Shown here piece after piece: positions 46,157 to 57,200 of a stretch of 64,000 bases of DNA. Under the pieces are notes generated by a model. The model had not been told where the DNA came from, did not search any database, and saw only the letters and a program-made list of their open reading frames with translations. Each line of letters begins with the position of its first letter. Position 1 is the stretch's first letter. Source of the stretch: Albifimbria verrucaria (Eukaryota; Ascomycota; Sordariomycetes; Hypocreales; Stachybotryaceae). Position numbers and translations under genes: made by a program. The stretch is taken from assembly GCA_020081605.1 (NCBI GenBank), contig JAHREC010000045.1, positions 1,674,001 through 1,738,000 on the forward strand, written 5' to 3'.

Positions 46157-47412
46157 GGGCATGGGGCGAATCTGGGCGGAGAGTTACGCGACATATCTAG
46201 GCTTACGGGAGGCATGGGACAGCACCCTAGCCCAGGGTTATCTCCTGGATCTGTTCTTCCTTTGAGAAAGCACTCACGTAGTTAGCCTATGATAGTAATC
46301 ACAAACCAGGACAAAGTGCTGGCTCCGCGGTTTGGGTTTCCTTCGAATTTGCGACTGGCTTATCAGAGCCATTAGATAATTAGTTTGGGATGGCGATGAC
46401 GAACAGCACGACGTCTTAGCTTCCTGGCTTGAGGTTGCCTTCAATTTGCTATTACTCTGCAAGGGCACATTAGTGTCCAGATGGAATACATGTTTGCGAA
46501 AGTTAATGTCATCTCGTATCACCGACATCAATGCAACATCAGCCTTGAAGGGACCATCATACTGGCTGATGAAGTTAGCCAACGCCTTAGTTAACGGAAA
46601 CATGAATGCCATCCATCTTTCGTCTCTCTCAAAGGAATCTTGCAAAGAGCAGGGAGCTAGATTGAACTGTCACTTGAATAGAGGATTATCACCAGACTTC
46701 TAGACATCGACTTTTTGAGCATCTTCTCGTGAGCCATGATAAATGTGCCCTCGTCCGGGTTCAATTCGCAGAATGTCCTGTTACTTAGAGAGGAACCGGT
46801 ATGCAACACTCTTCTGGGTCCGTGGTCTGAGTTTGACAAGGATACCGTCGACTGCTTGAGGAATGATATCCTCACTCGTTTGAGTTCAGAGAACTAAGGA
46901 GAACAGTCAACACGCCCATCATACGAGATTAGAGACGGATGTAACATATACCAGGATCCGATGCCATTTCTAGACAGAAGGAATCCCACTTATCGTATCT
47001 GGTTGACTTTACAGAGTACACTAGCGAACTGTTGCTATTCAATTTGTTAGATTGGTGAATGGCTTGGATCCTCTGTCCCTGAATCACTCACCAGTATGTC
47101 ATCGGTTTAAACATTTTTATTCTTATTTTTCGGTCTTCTTATTCTTACTTTATTAAATTCATATTCTCATCTTACCAGGTCTCTACTCATAAAATGATAG
47201 ATAGAGAAGCTTGCTTAGCATTTGGGGCCGAGGATTCAACCTCAAGGAAGAGAGATACATCGACAATACACCTTTGAAACAAATCAGACAGTTCCGGAAT
47301 TGGTCATCAATAACTCTTATAACTATATATATCTATGCAAACCGGGTATACTAACGCCAAACTATGCATTCAAACATCTCTTCCTAATCGTCATCTTCAA
47401 CCGTAAGAACCT
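46157..47412. pseudogene. Spacer with a decayed minus-strand coding remnant
   Basis: Between 46400 and 46875 the minus strand reads in broken frames as protein-like blocks (CELNPDEGTFIMAHEKMLKK; NLAPCSLQDSFERDERWMAF; NFISQYDGPFKADVALMSVI) with stops between them. There is no start or domain that I recognise. It looks like a relic of a gene. The rest (46880-47412) is AT-rich and empty. Confidence 0.35.
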
Positions 47413-49410
47413 CTAGTTTATCCACCACGCCGTCCACGCCCGCCACCCCTTGGATTTGGGCTTGTCTCTTCCGTTCTTCTTCGCCCACCGCTCCGCTACG
47501 ATGCGCATCACCTCCTTCTGCGGGCTGCCCGGGTTCTCCCTCGTACGATCTTCATCTCGTCTTTCATGAAGATCTGGTACTCACTCAGCTTGGCCCCTCC
47601 GCCGGAGCCAGCGTTGTTCTTGCGCGGAGCGGGCTTGATCTGCGCTAGGACACCCTTGCAGCTGCCGCACCGGTGCCGTACCGGGTCGATACTACGCGAA
47701 TGTCGCTTATACTCGGCCAGGCAGGCGCCGCACTGCCATATGTACTTGAAGTCGATGGCGTATGAGTGCTTCGTGGTCACTTCGACGCCTCGTCGGCCGA
47801 AGGCCCGGGAGCACTTGGCCGCCCAGGCTTTAAAGTGCTGGCCGTGCGGGTTAGTGGTTATGCCGTCGATCATAAAGGTCGCGAGGTGACAGAACTCGTG
47901 GGCGAGCGTGTTGAGTAGGCGGTCCTCGTCATCGATAACCTTTTCCGCCAGCTCGATCCAAGCATGATGTCGTGGTGCGGCCTCTGTAATCTTGGCGTCC
48001 TGCGCTGAGCCCTGCTTCGTACGGACCGTCTCACGCTTCCAGTTGGCGCGGCCAGCCGTAGTGTTGAGCGTCTTGCTCCATACGAGCCGTACGCCACCTG
48101 TTGATAAGGCCAGTTCCCGAATTCGTCCTTGCGTAATCTCGTCGTCCAACTCTCGTAGGAAAGACTCGGCAATGGCCTGTCGTTTCTCGGCAAACGACTT
48201 TTTCGACTCTTTTGAGGGGCTCGACTTGACGGGACTGCTCGCCTTTGGAGCAAATATGGGCTTGCGAGGTGAGTGTTTGTCGTTCCAATCATCCACGAGA
48301 TCCTGGCTCCAGAAGGCATCCGAGCTAGACTTGTGTGGAGTCATAGGGATGAAAGCTGCTTTCTTCGGAGAGACCAGGCCCTTTGGTCGCGAGGACTTTT
48401 CCGAGGGGGTGGTGTGGTAGGTCGCTTGCCTCGAGGCGGCTGTGGTTCGTCGTCTGAAAAGTCGAGCATCTGAAGACGCAATTTCGAAAACGTATTGGCG
48501 AGATCCGCATCAACTGTCCCATTTTTCTTGCTGCGAGACGAGTTTTCACTGGGTTTGGTACTGAGTGATACCTCGCCTCTCTTCCCCGCTTGCTTCCTTG
48601 GCTTTCCTCGTTGTCCTTTGCATGTCGAGTTGATGGCTTGACCCGTATTGAACCGAATGAATCATCAGGAGTAAAGTCGGAATAAGAGTCCTCGGATTGA
48701 TCCGAGTCTGGCTCAGCGGCCGTTTGATACACACTGTCGTCCTCTTCACCAGCATCATTCCGCTTGTGCGCCGACTCCAGACATGGCCGCGGCTTCAAAG
48801 TTGATCGATCCGTGTTACTAGTTCCAGATACTGTTCGCCCAGATCGTAAACTCGGTTTCCTGTGGGTAGTGACATCTGTCCTTGGCTCCTCATTGTCATC
48901 ACGCGTTTGCCGCGTTTTTAAAACCCTGATCCTTTGCTGAAGTGAAGATCCACTGTCGGATTCCTCTTCCGAGCCTTCTTCTTCCGTGTCATCTGCAAGT
49001 TCGGGAGAAATACGCGGTCGTCGATTCCTAGTCGGTCGCGTCTGGACTTCAGGCGAGGTACTACGGGCATCAAGGGAACTTGTCTTAGTTCTCCGCGTTG
49101 GCTGTGAAGGTACCCTAGACCTCGCGTTCGTCTTGCTCGGCTCAATACTGCTGATCGTTGGAATGCCATCATACTCGCCCGTGTCCCATCTTTGCAGTAA
49201 AGGGTTGTCCAGATCCTGGCTCTTCAATCCACCCAGGCGCCGTACCTTGCGGGTTTGGGGCAATGGCAGCTCTGTCACAGTCTCCGTTGGCAAAGGTTTC
49301 AAGGCTTTTGAGGTACTAGTCTTGCTTTTCCTTGGTGGGCCCTGCTTTAAAAGCACGTCGATGTCCGGGAATTCATCGTCGCTAGAATAGTTCTTCGTGA
49401 GACGGGCCAT
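47413..49410 (-). CDS. SprT-like metalloprotease with C-terminal HMG-like tail
   Basis: A predicted nuclear zinc protease of the SprT-like group related to SPRTN/GCNA, which removes DNA-protein crosslinks. The N-terminal 370 residues are disordered, acidic and Ser-rich (DDTEEEGSEEESDSGSS). The SprT domain follows with the active site LAHEFCHLATFMIDG (HExxH) and the third ligand in HGQHFKAWAAKC. A zinc ribbon comes next (WQCGACLAEY...RHRCGSCKGVL). The tail KLSEYQIFMKDEMKIVR then ENPGSPQKEVMRIVAERW is HMG-box-like. Frame losses at 48522-48526 (T5 on plus), about 48379-48384 and 47538-47540 hide this architecture. With the last one restored the stop moves to 47413-47415. About 665 aa, no introns. 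Confidence 0.85.
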
Positions 49411-52400
49411 GACTGGCCATGGAGGGTTCTGAGCCAGTTGATGCTGGTTGAGGCCTAAATAAACAACGGAGGGCTCTAGAAAGTCGGCACAAGGCGGATG
49501 GGGAGGTGTGCTATAAAGCTACACAGTCGCTTGGCATTGGTCAAATCGTTTCAGTCGGTTGGTTCAATTGTATTCATGTTAGACACTACCAAGCTCTGTG
49601 GGCTTGGAGGTGTGCATCTTTGTTGCTGTTGTTTCCGGGGCAACCAGTGACGAGCCATCGGCACGTTGAATGTGGATCACGAAGTCACGTGAATGTTACG
49701 GGAAGCAGAAGATGTGCAAAGGTTCTCGATAGGTCTGAATACGGCATTCAAGCATATACGTAAAACGAGGAAGTTATTGATTGGTTTTCAGACTACGACG
49801 AACCACCTTTCTTGAATCGGCCCACGAGAAGTTGGGGGTCAGAGTCGCAATAAGCCAGTCACGGCAGTAGAATCTTGAACACGGCAAACGAAGGATCGCC
49901 ATGTTAGCATGTCACGGTACATATACGAAAGAAACTTCATGATGTGATCAAGTCGTCAGGAAATCTGTCAGCCAGTCCTGTGACAGCCGTGGCAAACCCG
50001 GTTGCAGAGGTAGAGACGACACCGCTTGCTGTGAAATATAGATGATGAAGCTTTGCATGGCCAGCACACGCTACTAGCGGGGATGAGCGCTGTAGTGACA
50101 CTCCGGACGATCAATGCCCTAAAACGGGACGATATTCCATCTGACACTGCCTGCGACAGCGCCGGGGCCTGAGCCTGGCTGGAACGTGTCTGAGGCCCCT
50201 GCACCAGCACAATGCAAGGCGTCGAGACCAGGCCGACTGGTTTGGAGAAGCGAGCCGAGGAGCCAGGAGGGAACTGGGATTCTCAAGGACGAGTCCCTGA
50301 TGAGTGAGATGAGTGAGCGGAAACGGTACGTGTCACTGATGGAGCTGGTTGCCGCGACAGGTCTGCGCCAAATTCCGAGGAGCCCCAGCCATCCTGAAAA
50401 GGTAGAGAAAATATCTCACCAGTGTCTGGCCATGGCCATGCGGAGCTTCACCCGACCTCTCTCAATCCAAGACAGCGAGACAGTGCAGCATTTCTTCTCA
50501 CACCGGCAACGGCAACGGAAGGGGAGGGGAGGGGCATGAAAAGCAGTCTCGAAAAGGGTTGGGGCCGGAGCCACACGGCTCAAGCCGACCACTTGAGGCA
50601 TTCGTCGATCCATCGAGGCTGGTTTTGACTAATCCCATCCAGGCCATTCGTGCCAGCAACGAAATGATTGTTCAGAGGTGAAGCCGCTGCGAGCAGTTCG
50701 GGCCAACAGACTTTGTCGTCAACTCAACGCGGCGGTGTGCCGCCGCCGGCAAGCTAAATGCGGCACGGCGCCATTTGCGGAATCGAGCATGTGCTGTATG
50801 ACGGAGCGCTGATGGACAAATCTGTTTTCTTGTTGAATTTCCCTGTCTCCCTGCTAGCTTGGAAGATCGAGATTGGGAGAGTTGGTGGGTGGCTGGGTTA
50901 AAGGTGAGGACGATCCACTCGCGTACCGAAACAAGCTTCTGCAAGCCCGGCGCCGCACGCTTTTTTCATTGCGAGACCATGAGAGACATGGTTAAGAGGC
51001 AATAGCTTAAGTGCTTGCCGGCCACGAGTCAACATGTTTGCAGCTGGGAGTTGACTTTGACGGGGACGCTATGAGACGAACACTGCAGCCTGAAAGTGAA
51101 ATGGGACGGATAGTGGTGAGCCAAAACGGCAATGGATGGGAAGTGGAAGTATCCGTACATCTAGCTGGCTTGATGCTGGGCCTACCCTGTAGCAAGCTTT
51201 TTATGTGATTTTGTGAATACTTTGCTATTTTTCTCGGCTGTTTGGGAATTCTTTTTATTTTATTTTATTATGATTATTATTTTTCTTTCTTCTTGACTTC
51301 GTTGGAGAATCATACTGTGCTGTACTCATTACAGCTTATGCACCTTGTAATTACCCAGCTCCGCCATCTATTGGGCCAGCTTGTACGCTGATGGCCTGGA
51401 GCCCCTTTTATTTCAACCACCGCTGGTTGAACCGGCCCTTTCACTGACTGCAACCCCACTATTCGGTTGGTTCGTGTCGTCATCGACGAGTCGTTTTCAG
51501 TTCAATGGTTCCGTAAAATCCTGATACGAGTCAACCCGCAGCTACCGAGCTTCCAGAAGACAGCTACAGTACACAGCCCGCCCGGCCTCTGTGCGGGAAG
51601 TGGAGACTACAGTGCTGGGCTTGGTGCGTGACGGGAGCAGCCTGTGTGTATACTCTTATACCGTAAGTGACTTTGCCTCGTGTCTGCCAGCCAGTCAAGC
51701 TTTGGCTGAGGCAGTGCAAGCACCGTTCGTTGTCGTTTTTAGCAGCCATGCACGGCGATTCGTAATACATAGAGCGACATCGTATTTGCCATCCATCACC
51801 CATACCTGCGCCAATCTACGATGTACAGTACAGCCCTCTTCTCCCAACTAACATCGAGGATGTGCAATCGCGATGGCTGGCATCCTTAATAGCCGTGATA
51901 AGGGTCGGCACATCAAGATATGGGAGTTGGGGAAGAAAAAAAAAAAAACCGGTTTTACATGATAGCATGCCATGGTTGATTAGCCATTGGCACATTTCCC
52001 GTCCCATCGTTGGACGATTGGGATAGCGGGACCTGCGCTTATTCTTAATCTCGACCTTGGCCACTGCTTCGGAGCCAAGTGAGCGCTGACAGGCCCGACC
52101 AAGGCGGACCATTTCTTGGACCTGTCCATAGTTATTACGGCGTTGCCCCAAGGAGGCGAGGAAACTAGCAAAGCGTGGGCATGGGCCATGTTGGTTCGAT
52201 TGAGTGGCCCCATGTTGACCTAACTGGGTGGTGTTGCGAAAGGTGCCTCCTGTACGTACAATTGATAGTGAGACGGCACAGGACAAGCAAGATAGGACAG
52301 GACAGGCGACACTGTACCAGTTCATCACACGCCAGAGCGCACACACACATACACACACAGTACGGGACGGCTGCGTCTCCGTCAAATTCAGGGGCAGCCA

Positions 52401-52537
52401 ATGATGACGCGTTTCCGCAGGACCTGGTGCTCCCCTGAGTTGTCGTTCCCACCTCCAAACCATCGCTGGCCAACGAACCAAGGCCAGAATTGGATTTTGG
52501 CGCCGATGGAGTCGTGCTTAGCGCAGATTGCAGGTGC

Positions 52538-53376
52538 AGGTACCAGTACCTGGGGCCGTACTTGTACTTACCTTGCATCAGTGCCTGTAGCGGGTGTGCC
52601 GCCTCCGGAGAACCCGGCTTCTGCTCACTACTGGAGCTTGCGGACGTACCAAGTACCTTGCAGGTAGCGCAGCTTGTGTCGCGGGCGCATTTCTGGCCGT
52701 CCTTTACAAATCAAGACCCATGCGCTACTAGGACTCGCTGAGACGAGAGGCAAAAGAGCTGCCCCTACAGGGCCCTCCTCCCTTGCCTTGCTGAGAATGC
52801 AGTCCCTGCCACTCCTTGCCAATGGCAGATTCGGACATTGGCATAAAAAAAAAAAAAATAGGATGCTATGGTAGGTACATGCATGTGCGTGCCAACCAAA
52901 CGACCACTTGGGATGATGAACTTTTGATATACGGCGGAAGACGCGGAAAATGACACAGAGAAGTAAAGGACAAAAAAGGGAACAATAAAATAAAATAACT
53001 AAGATAAAAATAAAACTTGGCCTCACATGTTTCCACATGCTGTATCCTAAATGGCACACAATGCTGAAAAATTAAAATGGTCGATCATACCTGATCAAGG
53101 TACGGGTCTGAACCGATGGATGTACCGTACCGTACCTTGCTTCGCATCAGGCCCCAGTCCCATGTCGGATCGAGTGTGGAGCTTACCAACCTGCCGGCCA
53201 TGCTTCCAGAAGTACCGGTACGGGGCCAGCGCCGGGCAGAGGTGCAGGTACAGTTTTTCTTCCTGTACACAGTAGCTTGGGCCAATGGGCCAGCCTGCCA
53301 CTGCATTGATTTGCCAGACCAAGGTACGGATACCTGACGCGGCCTCGAGCCGGTACAGCAAAGTGACAGGTACCTG
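52538..53376. repeat. Cluster of GTAC-centred palindromes
   Basis: Perfect inverted repeats and direct copies occur close together: AGGTAC-CA-GTACCT (52538-52551), triple GTACC (53122-53136), GTACCGGTAC (53212-53221) and CAGGTACCTG (53367-53376), plus single AGGTAC/GTACC units between them. This density is far above the rest of the window. Confidence 0.7.
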
Positions 53377-54107
53377 ACTAGCCGCACGCAATGCATGGAG
53401 TTTTAGAGTACAGGCGACCAAGATCCTGGCCCCAAACCTCCCCACCACAGCCACTTCCCTCGCCCTCTTTCGCTCACTCACTCACTTCACTTCACCCCAA
53501 GCCCAAGCCCAAGCAGACAGCAGGCCCCCTAAACTCCCTAAATCTCCACCATACCAAAAACTCCCCGGCCATCCTTCGTCCTCTCCTTCTTTCTCCTGTT
53601 CTTGTTCTGCAAACCCGTCATCCGACTCTCTACTGAGCGGTGCATCGACTCTTTTTTCTTCCCTTCTTTTTTCTTGGCTCTCACGTAGGTGTGTGCGTGT
53701 GCGAGAAAGAGAGAGGCTCCTTTGTCCTTTCCGCTCGCTTTCCGTCGCTTCGCTCGCTCCAGATCGCCGCGTTCGTCAGCGACCTCTAATCACATCGCCA
53801 GCTTGGCCAACCCACCAAGCCTCCTTTTTTGCATCGTATCGACGCCTACGACGACATTCGTTTTCGCACCGGCAGATCTTCTTCGCCTTCGTTCAACGCA
53901 ATCGAGGTGGACAGCTGCTGAGCCGCATTGCTTCGCATCCGAAGCCTCGTTCACAATCGCTACCAACAATCAAATACAGCGCCCGTCGTTTCCTGTGGTT
54001 GATTCGAGTATAGCCCGACCGCTTCTCGAATCTATTAATTTGGAACACTTGAACAATCAGACTTCGGTCCATTGACCCCGATTCAACGGTCGAATACCAT
54101 CTCTCCT

Positions 54108-54187
54108 ATGCCAGGCACAGCGTACGCCCTCCCTCCCTTTCTGTCGGCGACGCTGGCCATTTCAATTGCTAACAGGTCCTGCAGTTA
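54108..54187 (+). promoter_or_regulatory. Upstream ORF and probable 5'-UTR intron of FKS
   Basis: An ATG at 54108 opens a uORF that ends before the FKS start. Unspliced it stops at 54187; if the intron at 54122-54184 (GTACGC...GCTAACAGGTCCTGCAG) is removed it ends after about 8 codons. Either way it may limit FKS translation. Confidence 0.4.
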
Positions 54188-54200
54188 ATTTACTAGCACC

Positions 54201-57200
54201 ATGTCGGGATATCCAGGAGGTGGTCACAACGACCACTACGATGATGGCTACGGCCAGCAGCGTGGTCAGCAGGGTGGTCATCCCCAAGGCGGTGATGGCT
54301 ACTACCAGGATGATCAGTACTACGATAACAACGGCTACGATGATCGGGACCGTCGCGGCGGCCAGGGCGGCGACGGTTACTACGACGAGTCGTAAGTCAT
54401 GCGCATGCGTCCACCCAACTCAAAGACTTGTGCTAATCTTCCCATCACAGAGGTTACTACAATGCCGACAGAAATAACCCGTACCATCAGGATGGCGGTT
54501 ATTATGATGGCCACGATCAGTACCAGGACGAGTACTATGGCCAAGGCCAAGGTCAGGGCCAGGGCCAGGGCGGTTACTACGACCAAGACTACAACCAAGG
54601 CTACGACGACCGTCGTGGCCGACACGGCTCCGAGGAAGAATCAGAGACATTCAGCGACTTCACCATGAGGTCCGACATGGCCCGTGCCGCCGAAATGGAC
54701 TACTACGGTCGTGGCGACGAGCGTTACAACAGCTACAACGAGTCTCAAGGCGGCCGTGGTTACCGTCCTCCCTCATCTCAGATCTCTTACGGCGGAAACC
54801 GTTCTTCTGGCGCCTCTTCGCCCAACTATGGCATGGACTATGGAAACGCTCTCCCCGCTGGCCAGCGCTCCCGTGAGCCTTACCCTGCGTGGACGTCGGA
54901 TGCACAGATCCCCTTGTCCAAGGAGGAGATCGAAGACATCTTTATGGACCTCACTTCCAAGTTTGGTTTCCAGCGTGACAGCATGCGCAACATGTACGAC
55001 CATTTCATGACTCTTCTTGACTCCAGGGCTTCTCGCATGACCCCCAACCAGGCCCTCCTCTCTTTGCACGCTGACTACATCGGTGGTGACAATGCCAACT
55101 ACCGAAAGTGGTACTTTGCCGCTCACCTCGATCTGGACGACTCCGTGGGCTTTGCCAATGCCACCATCAAGGGCCTTCGCTCCAAGAAGAAGAAGGGCAA
55201 GAAGAGCAAGAAGGGCGGTGATGGAACCAATGAGGATGAGACTCTGCAGGATCTCGAGGGCGACGACAGTCTCGAGGCCGCCGAGTACCGCTGGAAGACC
55301 CGCATGAACCGCATGTCCCAGCATGATCGTGTTCGCCAGATTGCCCTCTACCTGCTTTGCTGGGGTGAGGCCAACCAGGTCCGATTTATGCCCGAGTGTC
55401 TCTGCTTCATTTTCAAGTGTGCAGATGACTACTACAACTCCCCGCCTGCCAGGCGCTGGTTGAGCCCGTTGATGAGTTCACGTACCTGAACAACGTCATT
55501 ACGCCGCTCTACCAGTATGTTCGTGACCAGGGTTACGAGATTCTGAACGGTGTTTACGTCCGCCGCGAGCGTGACCACAAGCACATTGTTGGTTACGACG
55601 ATTGCAACCAGCTTTTCTGGTACCCCGAGGGAATTGACCGCATCGTCATGCAGGATAAGAGCAAGCTGGTTGATGTGCCTCCTGCCGAGCGATACCTCAA
55701 GCTCAAAGACGTCAACTGGAAGAAGTGCTTCTTCAAGACTTACAAGGAGTCCTGTTCTTGGTTCCATCTACTCGTTAACTTCAACCGTATCTGGATTATC
55801 CACTTCACCATGTTCTGGTTCTTCACCACCTTCAACGCTCCCACTCTTCTGGTCAACAAGTATGAGCAGCAGGTTAACCAGCGTCCCTACATGGGCAAGC
55901 AGTTTTCGCTCGCAGGTTTCGGTGGTGCTATTGCCGCTCTCATTCAGGTTCTAGCCACCCTCGCTGAGTGGGCCTATGTTCCTCGTCGATGGGCCGGTGC
56001 TCAGCATCTGACGAAACGTTTGCTCTTCTTGATTGGAGTCCTCGTTCTCAACGTTGCTCCCGGTGTCAAGGTGTTCATGTTCCCTACTGCTCAGTACCCT
56101 ATCGACAGAATTATCGGCATTGTTCACTTCGTCATCGCTCTGATCACCTTCCTCTTCTTCGCTATTATGCCTCTCGGCGGACTCTTTGGCAGCTACTTGA
56201 CCAAGAACTCCAGGCGTTATGTTGCTAGCCAGACATTCACAGCCAGCTGGCCTCGCCTGAAGGGTAACGACATGGCCATGTCCTTCGGTCTCTGGTGTGT
56301 TGTCTTCGGTCTCAAATTTGGCGAGTCTTATGTCTACCTGACTCTTTCGTTCCGTGATTCAATCCGATACCTGGCACTCATGAAGACTGACAGATGTGTT
56401 GGTGATCAAACTATTGGAAAAGTTCTTTGTGATCACCACCCTCTCATTCTTCTCGGTATCATGACGTTCACCGATTTGATCTTCTTCTTCCTCGACACAT
56501 ATCTCTTCTATGTGCTCGCCAACACGGCCTTTTCGATCGCTCGCTCTTTCTACATTGGTTCTTCTATTTGGACGCCTTGGAGAAACATTTTCTCTCGTCT
56601 TCCTAAGCGAATCTACTCCAAGATTCTGGCCACCACGGATATGGAAATCAAGTACAAGCCAAAGGTGCTCATCTCTCAGGTCTGGAATGCTATTGTTATT
56701 TCCATGTACCGTGAGCATCTTCTAGCTATTGATCATGTCCAGAAGCTTCTGTACCACCAGGTCCCTCTGAGCAGGAAGGCAAGCGTACCCTTCGAGCCCC
56801 GACCTTCTTTGTGTCTCAGGAAGATCAGTCTTTCAAGACTCAGTTCTTCCCCGTCAGAGTGAAGCCGAGCGTCGTATTTCATTCTTTGCGCAGTCACTGT
56901 CGACCCCTATCCCAGAGCCTCTCCCCGTCGACAACATGCCAACTTTCACTGTCATGATTCCCCACTACAGCGAAAAGATCTTGCTATCTCTGCGTGAGAT
57001 TATTCGTGAGGACGAACCCTACTCTCGTGTCACCCTCCTCGAATACCTGAAGCAGCTGCACCCTCACGAGTGGGATTGCTTCGTCAAGGATACCAAGATT
57101 CTGGCTGATGAGAGCGACCAAATGAGCGGCGAGATGGAAAAGAACGACAAGGATACCGCAAAGAGCAAGATCGACGACCTTCCCTTCTACTGCATTGGTT

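Larger units (their letters stand above)
49411..54200. promoter_or_regulatory. Long non-coding region upstream of FKS
   Basis: 4.8 kb with no supported gene on either strand. Scattered ORFs lack introns, motifs or coding bias. It includes poly-A/T tracts (51940, 52848), a CACACA tract (52340) and, at 52530-53380, clustered GTAC palindromes. A strongly C/T-rich FKS leader runs from about 53400 to 54200. Confidence 0.5.

Noticed and set aside
51816..52481. 221-aa ORF on the minus strand upstream of FKS
   Set aside because: Low-complexity composition, no domain, no introns, and it runs through poly-A and CACACA tracts.
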